Source: Finegoldia magna (lineage in GTDB: Bacteria; Bacillota; Clostridia; Tissierellales; Peptoniphilaceae). From it: a stretch of DNA of 25,035 bases. The stretch covers positions 1-25,035 of the forward strand of contig NZ_JAGYZD010000004.1 in assembly GCF_018371055.1 (NCBI RefSeq). Direction: 5' to 3'. Below are positions 15,735-24,676 of the stretch, in pieces. The notes under the pieces are model-generated. The model searched no databases. It was not told where the DNA came from and saw only the letters and a list, made by a program, of their open reading frames with translations. A program made the position numbers and the translations under genes. The first letter of the stretch is position 1; the number at the start of each line of letters is the position of its first letter.

Positions 15735-17858
15735 TTATTGTTTATCAATGAGCGAACAATAAAAATCACTTCTATCTTTCAATTCTTTATGTGTGCCCTT
15801 ATCTACTATCCTACCATTATCTAAAAGTAATATTTCATCAGAAAAAATAATGCTTGATAATCTATGAGTAATTAATATCAGTGAAATATTTTCATCTCTC
15901 AATTTTTTCATTATTTTATTTTCAGTGATTGCATCTAATTGATTTGTTCCTTCATCTAAAATAATTATTTTTGGTTTTGTTAGTAATGCTCTCGCTATTG
16001 CTAATCTTTGCCTCTGCCCGCCAGATAAATTACTCCCATTATCTCCTATTTGAGTATGTATATTAAAAGGCATTTTTTGTACTTCTTCATCGAAACACGC
16101 TATTTTTAAAGCTAAATAAATCTCCTCATCAGTATGTTCATTTGAAATATCTAAATTATTTCTAATCGTATCATTAAAAAACATTTGATCTTGAAGTACA
16201 ACGCCAAAGATCTTTCTATAGGTATCCAAATTATAGTTTTTAATATTTATATTGTTAAGTAAAATATTTCCTTTGTATTGACTATATATTGATAGCAAAA
16301 GCTTTACAATTGTAGTTTTACCACAACCAGTTTTCCCAATAATTGATAAGCTTTGTCCTTTTTTTAATTTAAAAGAAATATTGTCTACAACCATATTTTC
16401 ATAATTATTATTATATGAAAAACTAACGTTTTTAAACTCTAGTTTTTCAAATTCAGATATGTTTCTTCCCTTATCAGTAATTTCATCATCATCTAGGGTT
16501 ATTTCCATTAACCTATCTATTATTGATATCGTATATTGAGAATCAAAAATTGTTTGCATAATCGTTGCTAATGGATTAAAAAAAATGTTTGTTAATGTTA
16601 TAAAAGCCATCATTTCACCAGTAGTCATTAAACCACTATTTATAATAAAACTCCCTATAAGCAATATTATAAACGTTGGTAGTAATCTATATGACATCAT
16701 AAAACTTTGATAAAGTCCCAATATTTTTTCTCTATTATACTCTAAAGATATTTGTCTATTATAAAACTCGTTCCATTTTTTTATACTGCTTTGGTATCCT
16801 ACTGAGGTCTTTATTAGTAAAACATTAGAAAAAATTTGCATCAAATAACTTTGCGTCTTTTCTCTACTTGCAATAGAATCTATGTTTTTTTTATCTACTA
16901 TCTTAAGTAAAACGAATACAATTATACATAAAATAAAACCAAGTATAAAATTTATAATAGCAAGATCTCTCGAAACTTTAATCATTGCTAAAGAAGAAAT
17001 TATTATCGTTAATAAATCAATAAAAATTGCCATAATCATATTTGTAATACTATGTTGAAGTAAATCTATGTTATTTATTCTTGATATAATCTCCCCAGAC
17101 GGTCTTATATCAAAAAATTTTAACGGCAATTTAAATGTTTTTTCTACTATCTTTCTTTTTAAAGAATAAATATATTTTTTTTGCAAAATAGAAATCAACA
17201 ATGCTCTAACATAGGAAAATACTCCATACAATAATACAAATATTATTGAACAAATAAATAAATAATTAATATCTTTATTAAGATTATTTCCAATAACGTC
17301 GTCTATAATATATCTAGTGAACCAAGGTGTAAACAGTGTCAAAATTTGAATTAATAAAGAAATACATACTAAAATTAAAACTAATTTCTTATCTAAAAAC
17401 CCAAGTTTTAATATATTTATTGTATTCTTTCCTTTTTTCCTTTTTTTAAATTGTTTAGTGGGTGTAAAAATAATAACTATTCCATTAAAGAACTCATTAA
17501 ATTCATCAACTGATATTCTAATTCTACCTAATTCAGGGTCTATATATACGACATCATTATTTTTTACTTTTTCAAGCACGATATAATGACTATTATTTTT
17601 TATACAAATACAAGGAAAAATTTCCTTTGTACATATTAAGCTTTTTTTATTCTTTAATTGTACAGCTTTAGATTTTAGTCCAAAATCATTTGATAGACTA
17701 ATTAAACTTTTTATAGATACTCCATCTCTTGAAACATTTATTTTTTTATTCAACTCAGCAATATGAATTTTACAACCATAAAAGTTTAGTATCATACAAA
17801 GTGCAGCAACTCCACACCCACTCTCAGATAGCTGCTGTATAAATTTAACCTTTTTCAA
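15735..17858 (-). CDS. lanT: LanT: peptidase-containing ABC exporter
   Basis: A 707-residue bifunctional exporter (AMS/PCAT type), which cuts the leader after the double glycine and exports the lanthipeptide. Residues 1 to about 135 form a C39 peptidase with catalytic Cys15 (ESGCGVAALCMIL), His91 (SHYIVLEKV) and Asp107 (YIDPELG). A six-helix membrane domain follows (about 155-440). The ATPase domain has Walker A GKTGCGKT (508-515), a Q-loop Gln (VVLQDQMFF), signature LSGGQ (611-615), Walker B IIILDE (631-636) and the H-loop His665. All key residues are present, so it should be active. The start is TTG at 17858, with GAGGTGA upstream. The 89-nt gap after lanM shows no gene. Confidence 0.95.
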   Translation of the reverse strand: MKKVKFIQQLSESGCGVAALCMILNFYGCKIHIAELNKKINVSRDGVSIKSLISLSNDFGLKSKAVQLKNKKSLICTKEIFPCICIKNNSHYIVLEKVKNNDVVYIDPELGRIRISVDEFNEFFNGIVIIFTPTKQFKKRKKGKNTINILKLGFLDKKLVLILVCISLLIQILTLFTPWFTRYIIDDVIGNNLNKDINYLFICSIIFVLLYGVFSYVRALLISILQKKYIYSLKRKIVEKTFKLPLKFFDIRPSGEIISRINNIDLLQHSITNMIMAIFIDLLTIIISSLAMIKVSRDLAIINFILGFILCIIVFVLLKIVDKKNIDSIASREKTQSYLMQIFSNVLLIKTSVGYQSSIKKWNEFYNRQISLEYNREKILGLYQSFMMSYRLLPTFIILLIGSFIINSGLMTTGEMMAFITLTNIFFNPLATIMQTIFDSQYTISIIDRLMEITLDDDEITDKGRNISEFEKLEFKNVSFSYNNNYENMVVDNISFKLKKGQSLSIIGKTGCGKTTIVKLLLSIYSQYKGNILLNNINIKNYNLDTYRKIFGVVLQDQMFFNDTIRNNLDISNEHTDEEIYLALKIACFDEEVQKMPFNIHTQIGDNGSNLSGGQRQRLAIARALLTKPKIIILDEGTNQLDAITENKIMKKLRDENISLILITHRLSSIIFSDEILLLDNGRIVDKGTHKELKDRSDFYCSLIDKQ

Positions 17859-17947
17859 ATAAAATCACCTCAACTATTCGCTACAAATTTTATCTATTTA
17901 ACTCGTTAAATAAAAATAATAAGATTTTTTGAGCATATTATAAAGTT

Positions 17948-20900
17948 TCATTCTAATATCAGGATAGATGGTATTGTTGGATTATACACTTTTAATACTC
18001 CATATCCTATTCCTGCTAAACCCACCATGATACCAGGTGAATTATCATATGGAATTCCACATTTCCAATTACCTTTCATGAGATCTTCTTTAATATACTC
18101 CATATATATGTCGCATTTTTCTTTTATTTTTCTTTTCTCGACTACTCTGCTGGCATAATTTAAAATTTCTATATTTCCTAAATCACCATGACATAAACAA
18201 TGGCTTCTACCAAATCCAAACTTTAAGCTAGTTTCTATTGCATTAGAAATATCTGAATCTATACTAGATTTTCTACTCTCTGTTAATGGTATTTCTAAAT
18301 TTTTTATATAAAGTCTACTTAATAATATTCCACTTGCTCCATGACACCACGCAACTGGTATATGATTCTCTAAATCATCATATCTTATACCATCATCTGT
18401 TTCTCTTCTATCAGACCAGTTTTTTACACTATCCCTATATAACATATCTTCATACTTCATACCTTTTTCAATTATTTCTAAATAGCTATCATTTTTTACA
18501 TATTTATATAATTTTGCAAATGCAAATATTATTCCAGATGTTCCATGTGCAAAACCTCCAAGTGGTTGTTTAGCAAACGAACTTTTCCATGCTAAAGCAT
18601 TCTCAATTTTAATGCTATCCTTCATTATTTTATCGGCGTAACGCTCTGCTAATGATAATATTTTTTTATCTTTGACATGTTCATAATATTTTAAAAGTAT
18701 TAAAATCACACCCGCAGAACCAATAATTACATCATGCTCCTGATTATTAATTAAGCTTTTCTCGCAACTATTAAAAATTTTTGACCTCATTAATTCTAAC
18801 TCATCCGAATCAAAGTATTCATTAAGCTCTTTTTCTAAAATAATTAGAGCATATATAATAGGTGTTTCTCCTGAAAATCCGCCAAACAAAATTTTATTAT
18901 CTTTATATTTATCCCTTTTATTAAAATAACCCCTTATCGTTTCAAAGCATTGCTCTATTACTTGAAAATACTTATGATTTTTTGTTTCTTTATATAGATA
19001 TATAAAATATATTAATATACCTGAAATACCATTATATAAATCCATACCTACAGGAACTATATTCCAATCATTAGTTTTTTCTCCTACGATATTCATATCC
19101 ATCCAACTTATATCATTATTATCACCAATGTATGATAATTCGATTAAATGGTTTGCAATTTTTTCTGATATTTCTATAAGTTCACTCTTTTTTAGCTCCA
19201 AATCTGATGATTTCTTTATAATCTTTAAAATTCTATCATGTCTCAATTCTTTATTATTAATAAAATTATATTTTGGATCATAATTTAATGCAGTAGTAAT
19301 CATCAAAATCTGAAACCTCAAATCTTCTTCTGAAATATCCGCTATATTCTTTTTAACAAGATTAATTGATGTTTCTTTATAAAAGTTTTCAACTTTATTA
19401 TTATCTTTATCTTCTATACTAAAAGTCCCTATTTTTGAAACGAACATAGGTATATCATTTTTTATAAGAGACAAAAGCTCAATGCCCGAAATTCTTTTCA
19501 ACTTGTTTTCTTCTTCAACTTGAGTCCATAATTTTGAAAACAACATTTCTCTATCTAAACCACTTCTCATGAAATCAGGATGAAAAGATAGCTGAATAAG
19601 AGATGAATAATACTGTGTAGCCCTTAAAATTTGTCTTGATTCTTTATGATTATATTTATCGACATCCTTTAATAAGATTTTCTTTGAATCTTCTGATAAA
19701 AACTGCCTGTAACTATTTATAAATCCCTTTTTCAATTCCTGTTTATATTGAAAAGTATCTACCACTTTATTTTTAATAAACGGAGTATTATTTTTCTTCT
19801 CTAAAACAGATCTTTTATAATCTATTCTCATCTCATCAGTTAAAATATCTAATATACTTGCTGTTTCAATTGGAATTTCTTTACTTTCATCATTCGTCAT
19901 TGCACTTACATCTACACCAATATCTTTCCCTCTTCCCCATATAATATTAGGTAATATCCCTACTCTTCTCACTGAATTTTCAATAGTTTCATAAATTTTA
20001 TCATCAGCACCCCTATGAATTTTATCAACCATTTTATTATGAAATATTGTTTCTATATCTATTAAAACTGGATGTTTCCCATGTGCAATTATGTTCTCAT
20101 AGTGAACATCATTACCTCTTAAGACATATAAGATAAATAACAGCTTTCCTAATTCATCATAATAATTTTGCATATCTAATTCAGAACTGCAAGATTCATA
20201 ACTTATATATTCAGACCAACCATAATCTCTTTTATCAATTACTTTATAGGTATATAAATTACTATTTGTTAACCTATTAAAAAGTTTTATCGTCTCTTGA
20301 AATTTTTCATCTAATTCAAGAGTTCTAGGCTTGTAAACAACACTTTTCCCATTTTCAGAATGTACTATAATAACAGATTTTCCATTATTGTGAGAATCTG
20401 AAATATTTAAGTCAACTTTTGTTATTATATCTGAAATGAAAAAGTACTTTTTTAAATCATGGATATCATCATAAAAATGTTTAATAAATTCAAAAGTTGC
20501 AGTCACCCAATTATTTACTGCTTCAACCATTAATCTTAACATTACAGGATATTCTTCCAAAATATCCCAAAAGTGCTCTTCAATATAATGTTCTGTAAAA
20601 TATTCATATCTTTCATATTTATTTTCACCTATTAGCTTTTCGTTTTCTTTAGCAATATTTAACTCAAGAATTATTGTCCTATATGTTATATTTATTAATT
20701 TATTTATAAGCTGAATAGTAAATTGATTAATGATATCTTCCGAAATATTATAAAATTTTAAACATTTTTTTAAATTGATAACTCCAACATTTATAAATGG
20801 CTTATAAAAATCATAAAATAAAGGCTTCACTTTTTTATATTTATTGTTCCTAACATAGAATTTAGGCAACTTATATTCCAAATATTCCTGTGATTGCATA

Positions 20901-21163
20901 TAGTATAAAAATTTTTCTATTTTTTTCATTTCTACAGTATTTTTAATCTTAAAGTTTGACTCCTCTAAAATACATTCAAATCTATCACTATCAATATTAT
21001 ATGCCTTCAATAAATAATCTTCATAATTTATGAAATCATCACCCAAAAAAGATTCCCAGTACTTTTTTCTAACTTTAGCTATCTTATAATTTTTAAAATT
21101 TAGTTCATAATCTTTTCTCTCAAAAGAATAAGCAAAATTTTTAAATTCTTCAATCGATTTCAA
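17948..21163 (-). CDS. lanM: LanM: class II lanthipeptide synthetase
   Basis: A 1071-residue bifunctional enzyme that dehydrates Ser/Thr in the LanA core by phosphorylation and elimination, then closes thioether rings. The N-terminal dehydratase has the lipid-kinase-like fold, with KSVVYKPRTLELD (about 273-285), LRGNDVHYENIIAHG (348-362, catalytic His/Asn region) and LIDIETIF (Asp369). The C-terminal cyclase is LanC-like with repeated GxxG helices (GISGIL, GFSGETP, GSAGVIL, HGTSGIIFAF) and the zinc ligands Cys940 in AWCHGASG and Cys991-His992 in LCHGDLGN. The length fits the upper range of LanM. The start is TTG at 21163 with AGGAGG 8 nt upstream; the nearby ATG is out of frame and closes at once. 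A single LanM beside a single precursor fits a one-peptide lantibiotic. Confidence 0.96.
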   Translation of the reverse strand: MKSIEEFKNFAYSFERKDYELNFKNYKIAKVRKKYWESFLGDDFINYEDYLLKAYNIDSDRFECILEESNFKIKNTVEMKKIEKFLYYMQSQEYLEYKLPKFYVRNNKYKKVKPLFYDFYKPFINVGVINLKKCLKFYNISEDIINQFTIQLINKLINITYRTIILELNIAKENEKLIGENKYERYEYFTEHYIEEHFWDILEEYPVMLRLMVEAVNNWVTATFEFIKHFYDDIHDLKKYFFISDIITKVDLNISDSHNNGKSVIIVHSENGKSVVYKPRTLELDEKFQETIKLFNRLTNSNLYTYKVIDKRDYGWSEYISYESCSSELDMQNYYDELGKLLFILYVLRGNDVHYENIIAHGKHPVLIDIETIFHNKMVDKIHRGADDKIYETIENSVRRVGILPNIIWGRGKDIGVDVSAMTNDESKEIPIETASILDILTDEMRIDYKRSVLEKKNNTPFIKNKVVDTFQYKQELKKGFINSYRQFLSEDSKKILLKDVDKYNHKESRQILRATQYYSSLIQLSFHPDFMRSGLDREMLFSKLWTQVEEENKLKRISGIELLSLIKNDIPMFVSKIGTFSIEDKDNNKVENFYKETSINLVKKNIADISEEDLRFQILMITTALNYDPKYNFINNKELRHDRILKIIKKSSDLELKKSELIEISEKIANHLIELSYIGDNNDISWMDMNIVGEKTNDWNIVPVGMDLYNGISGILIYFIYLYKETKNHKYFQVIEQCFETIRGYFNKRDKYKDNKILFGGFSGETPIIYALIILEKELNEYFDSDELELMRSKIFNSCEKSLINNQEHDVIIGSAGVILILLKYYEHVKDKKILSLAERYADKIMKDSIKIENALAWKSSFAKQPLGGFAHGTSGIIFAFAKLYKYVKNDSYLEIIEKGMKYEDMLYRDSVKNWSDRRETDDGIRYDDLENHIPVAWCHGASGILLSRLYIKNLEIPLTESRKSSIDSDISNAIETSLKFGFGRSHCLCHGDLGNIEILNYASRVVEKRKIKEKCDIYMEYIKEDLMKGNWKCGIPYDNSPGIMVGLAGIGYGVLKVYNPTIPSILILE

Positions 21164-21187
21164 TTATACATCCTCCTGATAGTATAT

Positions 21188-21224
21188 TAAAAAACGGGAG
21201 GCAGAAATATACCATCCGCCCCCC
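21188..21224 (-). terminator. Attenuator-like terminator between lanA and lanM
   Basis: On the minus strand GGGGGGCGGA (21215-21224) pairs with TCTGCCTCCC (21196-21205), a 10-bp stem with two G-U pairs, followed by GTTTTTT. It starts 25 nt after the lanA stop. Partial read-through would give much more precursor than enzyme mRNA, as is usual in lantibiotic operons. Confidence 0.8.
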
Positions 21225-21249
21225 ATTCACATATGGAAATTTATATCCA

Positions 21250-21477
21250 TCAGCAACAAATTAAAGTTGCAAATGGACATTCTGTAGTTATAGTGCAACC
21301 ATGACCACATGAATCTTTTCCAGAATAGCAATGACAATGTGTATTTGCTGTTCCACCTGCCATCATTCCATCAAGTTCGCTATCAGATAATTCGCGGAAA
21401 ATATCTCCTGCTGGATTATCAACATCTTCATTTTTAAAATAGATAGCTTTTTTCCAATTCTCCATTTTTTTTGACAT
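21250..21477 (-). CDS. lanA: LanA: class II lanthipeptide precursor with CTxTxEC motif
   Basis: A 75-residue precursor. The leader (1-42) has NPAGDIFRELSDSELDGMMAGG, with the acidic ELSxxEL pattern and double-glycine site cut by LanT-type C39 peptidases. The predicted core is 33 residues (43-75) with seven Cys (48, 50, 57, 61, 67, 74, 75) and eight Ser/Thr. CTITTEC (61-67) matches the lipid II-binding CTxTxEC motif of mersacidin, lacticin 3147 A1 and plantaricin C, and the end ATLICC resembles plantaricin C (ATWVCC). The first half, with HCHC (47-50) and CGHGC (57-61), is unlike the lantibiotics I know. The mature product should be a modified antibacterial peptide acting on cell-wall synthesis. 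A strong AAGGAGG precedes the ATG. Confidence 0.93.
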   Translation of the reverse strand: MSKKMENWKKAIYFKNEDVDNPAGDIFRELSDSELDGMMAGGTANTHCHCYSGKDSCGHGCTITTECPFATLICC

Positions 21478-21511
21478 AATCTCTCCTCCTTTCTTTAGTT
21501 TTATAAATATA

Positions 21512-21549
21512 ATGCGTAGATTTCATAATAAACGCATCCTATTTATCAA
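21512..21549 (-). promoter_or_regulatory. lanG-lanA gap: inverted repeat and weak promoter
   Basis: The 74-nt gap holds an inverted repeat with arms ATGCGT (21512-21517) and ACGCAT (21532-21537). On the minus strand a -35-like TTGATA (21544-21549) stands 16 nt from TATGAA (21522-21527). The repeat overlaps this -10, so it could be a regulator site or an RNA processing hairpin. No T-run follows it, so it is not a clear terminator. Confidence 0.35.
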
Positions 21550-21551
21550 TC

Positions 21552-22274
21552 TCATTCATATATTTTTTCGCAGTATTTACTAAGTAAAATTTTTTGCAAT
21601 ATAAATACTAACAAAACTATTATTGCTGAAATTAATTTTTCTTTATTTGTAGAATCTATAGCATTAGAAATGTAAAACATACTATTTACAACATATAAGT
21701 AAGCCATATTTAATTGTGAAACAAATACTCCAAAGAATGAAACAACAAATCCAATAATTACTCCTATTTGTAAATTTTGTTTAAAATATAACATAATGCT
21801 TATTATTAACCACGATATTAAATAACTTACCAATGCATGAATCATATACTTAATAAAATATTGTATTACTACATTAGAATTTATTGACTCTAAGTTTAGT
21901 TTGATTTCAAAAAAAAGCATCAATAAAAATGTAAGCAAAGAATATATCAAAGATAATATAAGACTAACGCTTTTTTTGCTTTTAACTATATCTTCTATAT
22001 TAATAGGTGAAGTTAATAAATTATTCCATACCTTATCTCTGCTTTCCATTAAAAACAATTCCATTCCTATTAATGTAAATATTGGAGTAAAAATATAATA
22101 TGAATTCACACTTAGACCATTTTTCAAGAACCAACTGAAAGTTGATCCATACTTTATATCGTTATATGTCATATTTCCCATCCCATATTGTATAAGAGAT
22201 GAAATTAGGCAAACTATAAATAAAATGAGTAAAAGTTTTTTGCGTTTAAGTTTTTTTAATTCTATCTGTACCAT
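21552..22274 (-). CDS. lanG: LanG: lantibiotic immunity ABC permease
   Basis: A polytopic membrane protein of about 240 residues with around six hydrophobic segments (for example LLLILFIVCLISSLIQYG, and FVVSFFGVFVSQLNMAYLYV), of the ABC-2 type permease kind found in LanFEG immunity transporters. Together with LanE and the LanF ATPase it should expel the producer's own lantibiotic from its membrane. The start at 22274 is chosen because AAGGTGA lies just upstream of that ATG. An earlier in-frame ATG at 22301 overlaps the lanE stop and has no ribosome site. Assignment to LanG rather than LanE rests on order alone. Confidence 0.8.
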   Translation of the reverse strand: MVQIELKKLKRKKLLLILFIVCLISSLIQYGMGNMTYNDIKYGSTFSWFLKNGLSVNSYYIFTPIFTLIGMELFLMESRDKVWNNLLTSPINIEDIVKSKKSVSLILSLIYSLLTFLLMLFFEIKLNLESINSNVVIQYFIKYMIHALVSYLISWLIISIMLYFKQNLQIGVIIGFVVSFFGVFVSQLNMAYLYVVNSMFYISNAIDSTNKEKLISAIIVLLVFILQKILLSKYCEKIYE

Positions 22275-22293
22275 GCTAATCACCTTAGTTAAC

Positions 22294-23028
22294 CTACACA
22301 TCTTGTTTTTTTAAAATTTTTATTGATATATAAACATAAATTGCAAATACAATAACAATGTTTGCTATAAAATATCCTATATGTGGACTACTTTCTACTC
22401 CTTCAAAGTTGTTATACCAAATTACATTATGGCTGCTTGCTAAAGGACTTATACCTTGCAACTTTTTCATTAAAAAAAATGTAACTACTATATAAAGGCT
22501 TCCTATTAAATTTGTAGTAGCAGCATTACCTTTTGTAACAATAGTAATTATTGACACTGGTATTACGCTTAAAAAAATAAATATCGAACTTCTAATACAT
22601 AGTAAAAAAAATCTTGAAACTAACTCACTTGTCATACTATCATGAAATCTAGTTAAAAAACCTGTAATACAAACTGTTAAGAACACAAAAATCATGATAG
22701 CTAGAGATATCATAAATAAGTAAACTAGTTTAGATATAAAATATTTTGTTCTTGAAATAGGTATTGTCCATATATACTTAATTGTGTCATTATTATAATC
22801 ATTTGAAAATGATGTTGTTAAGAATGATAGTAAAATCATTGGTAATATTAAATAATTCATATAACTTAATGAAAACTTATATAAGTATACGAAACTGTCA
22901 AAGAGTCCTGTAGCTTCATTAGTATATATTAATATCATTGTTAGATAAGCTATAACTAATACCAAAGATATATATACAACTTTTGATCTCTTTTGCTTTT
23001 TAAATTCTGAAAATATTAAATTACCCAA
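22294..23028 (-). CDS. lanE: LanE: lantibiotic immunity ABC permease
   Basis: A membrane protein of about 244 residues with around six predicted helices (VVYISLVLVIAYLTMILIY, YLILPMILLSFLTTSF, FLLCIRSSIFIFLSVIPVSI, IANIVIVFAIYVYISI) and the ABC-2 permease segment TIKYIWTIPISRTKYFISKL. The start is taken as TTG at 23028. AGGAGG stands 8 nt upstream inside the end of lanF, and the two genes then overlap by 8 nt (TTGGGTAA). An upstream ATG at 23067 gives 13 more residues but no ribosome site. It works with LanF and LanG in producer self-protection. Confidence 0.8.
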   Translation of the reverse strand: MGNLIFSEFKKQKRSKVVYISLVLVIAYLTMILIYTNEATGLFDSFVYLYKFSLSYMNYLILPMILLSFLTTSFSNDYNNDTIKYIWTIPISRTKYFISKLVYLFMISLAIMIFVFLTVCITGFLTRFHDSMTSELVSRFFLLCIRSSIFIFLSVIPVSIITIVTKGNAATTNLIGSLYIVVTFFLMKKLQGISPLASSHNVIWYNNFEGVESSPHIGYFIANIVIVFAIYVYISIKILKKQDV

Positions 23029-23938
23029 TTCCTTGACCTCCTGTAACTTTTTTAAAATAATCTTCAAGTGTTATTTTCTCTTCAATAATTCCATTTACTT
23101 CGAAGTCATTTTTTATAAAAATTTTATTTAAATCGGAAACCTTAACATTTTCATTTTTTATAATAATTCCTTTATTAAAGGTTGCCATTTGCTCAGAATT
23201 CACTCCATTCTTAGATAATAAATTTATTGCTTCTTGAGTCTTATCAACATAAATCTTAACTCCAAATTCATTATGAGAGTTCCATTCTTCCAAATTAATT
23301 TCATCAATTAAATTTCCATCGTTAATAATTCCTATCCTATCTGCCAAATTTTCTAACTCTGGTAAAATATGGCTAGAAATAAGAATAGTAGTTCCATTTT
23401 CTTTTAGAGATTTAATTAAATCTCTAACTTCTGCAATTCCTATTGGATCTAAACCGTTTATTGGTTCATCTAAAATCAAAACTTTTGGTTTGTGCATTAT
23501 AGCATTTGCAATTGCAAGCCTTTGTTTCATTCCTAATGAATACTTGCCAAAAAGCTTTTTGTCATTATATGGAAGATTCACTAACTTTAAAGCTTCTTTT
23601 ACTGAGTTTTCAGAGTCGCCTCTTAATTTTGCAAATATCATTAAATTTTCTGTTGCCGTCAAATTACTATAAAAACCAGGGCTTTCTATAATACAACCAA
23701 CGTTCTTTAATACTTCCTTTCCTTTATCAGTGCTAGTATCAGAACCAAGCAAGATAACTTTCCCTTTAGTTGGTTTAGTTAATCCTAATATAATCTTCAT
23801 TATAGTAGTTTTCCCCGCACCATTTCTACCTAATAATCCATATATTTCGCCTTCATTTATATTTATGTTAATAGATTTCAATACAGGCGAATCTTCATAA
23901 TACTTTTCTAAATCTTTTATGCTTAGAATACTATTCAT
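23021..23938 (-). CDS. lanF: LanF: lantibiotic immunity ABC transporter ATPase
   Basis: An ABC ATPase of about 305 residues, BcrA/LanF type. It has Walker A GRNGAGKT (about 37-44), a Glu in place of the usual Q-loop Gln (GCIIESPGFY), signature SLGMKQRLAIA, Walker B VLILDEP, D-loop NGLDP and H-loop SSHIL. The Glu-for-Gln loop, often called the E-loop, is a known mark of lantibiotic immunity ATPases and supports LanF over a generic drug exporter. A C-terminal extension of about 90 residues follows, as in the family. AAGGAG precedes adjacent TTG (23941) and ATG (23938) codons. I chose the ATG, but either is possible. It is first in the lanFEG-A-M-T run. Confidence 0.88.
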   Translation of the reverse strand: MNSILSIKDLEKYYEDSPVLKSINININEGEIYGLLGRNGAGKTTIMKIILGLTKPTKGKVILLGSDTSTDKGKEVLKNVGCIIESPGFYSNLTATENLMIFAKLRGDSENSVKEALKLVNLPYNDKKLFGKYSLGMKQRLAIANAIMHKPKVLILDEPINGLDPIGIAEVRDLIKSLKENGTTILISSHILPELENLADRIGIINDGNLIDEINLEEWNSHNEFGVKIYVDKTQEAINLLSKNGVNSEQMATFNKGIIIKNENVKVSDLNKIFIKNDFEVNGIIEEKITLEDYFKKVTGGQGIG

Positions 23939-23941
23939 CAA

Positions 23942-24232
23942 TTTAATTTCTCCTTAAATGTTCATTTATAACAGTCTAGTGTTTAGTCTCATAATGTCTA
24001 CTTATTATCATTACTATAAATTCATCTACTTTTTACAAATTCACATTAGACTTTTTATCATAATAATTGTATAAGAATTTCAAAATTTAATCAGCTAACT
24101 TTTGTGAATATTTCCCTTTTTCATCTATCAATTTTACTTTTAATAAAATTTTTCTTCTGTTTTTTTTAATTATGTAGATGTGCCAAGCTATATAAATATT
24201 TGTTAATCGTTCCTAATTATATATGCCTTTAA
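23942..24232 (-). promoter_or_regulatory. Intergenic control region upstream of lanF
   Basis: About 290 nt without a gene. On the minus strand TTGAAA (24078-24083) is a fair -35 with TGATAA 17 nt on, but the -10 is poor. An imperfect inverted repeat AGTCTcaTAATGT (23985-23997) and ACATTAGACT (24043-24052), plus another AGTCT at 23973, may be a regulator site. AAGTAGA occurs twice, 28 nt apart, on the minus strand. No regulator gene for the cluster is in the window. Confidence 0.35.
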
Positions 24233-24664
24233 TTAATATTTTTGAATGTCCTCAAATTCTATGAGTCTTATTTCATTATCTCTAATCTCCAATATACATG
24301 GTATGGTATTGATACCATAATAATCTAAGGTCCTATTAAGCTCAGTATTGTTAAAATATTCACCTATGTCTAAATCTACGACATTCTTAAATAAATCATG
24401 TCCTTCACTTTCTTTTTTTACTAGCTCTATTCCATTGCTTATATAATGTAAGCAATAAGGACAATCTTTTGATGTTAATAGATATATGCCATCTTTTTTG
24501 CCTATATCTTTCCAATCTATTTGATTCAACTGCCTTTTCTTTATTTCATAATTAGATAATTCATAAAATTGTTCATAATTACTAATATTTAAATTAAACA
24601 ATTTAAATATTGCAAAAATAAGAACTAGAAGATATATTCCTTTGATTATATTTTTACTTTTCAC
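24233..24664 (-). CDS. Membrane-anchored thioredoxin-like protein
   Basis: A 143-residue protein. One N-terminal membrane helix (about 8-25, IKGIYLLVLIFAIFKLF) is followed by an external domain with a thioredoxin fold signature: the active-site pair CPYC (68-71) in LLTSKDCPYCLHY and the cis-proline in NTIPCIL (Pro122). It should act in thiol-disulfide exchange outside the membrane. Thioredoxin-like genes accompany several bacteriocin clusters and help correct disulfide pairing. Here seven core cysteines could make this useful, but the link is inferred from position only. The start is GTG at 24664, with a weak ribosome site, 12 nt after the preceding gene's stop. Confidence 0.75.
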   Translation of the reverse strand: MKSKNIIKGIYLLVLIFAIFKLFNLNISNYEQFYELSNYEIKKRQLNQIDWKDIGKKDGIYLLTSKDCPYCLHYISNGIELVKKESEGHDLFKNVVDLDIGEYFNNTELNRTLDYYGINTIPCILEIRDNEIRLIEFEDIQKY

Positions 24665-24676
24665 TTTCTATACCAA

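Noticed and set aside
18286..18573. Plus-strand 95-residue frame within lanM
   Set aside because: It is the antisense shadow of the conserved LanM cyclase region, with a skewed His/Tyr/Leu-rich composition.
21250..21477. Two-peptide lantibiotic system
   Set aside because: The CTxTxEC motif occurs in alpha peptides of two-peptide systems, but only one lanA and one lanM are present and no beta-like precursor is visible in the window.
23029..23067. Longer lanE start at the upstream ATG
   Set aside because: No ribosome site is present there, whereas AGGAGG stands 8 nt before the TTG at 23028.
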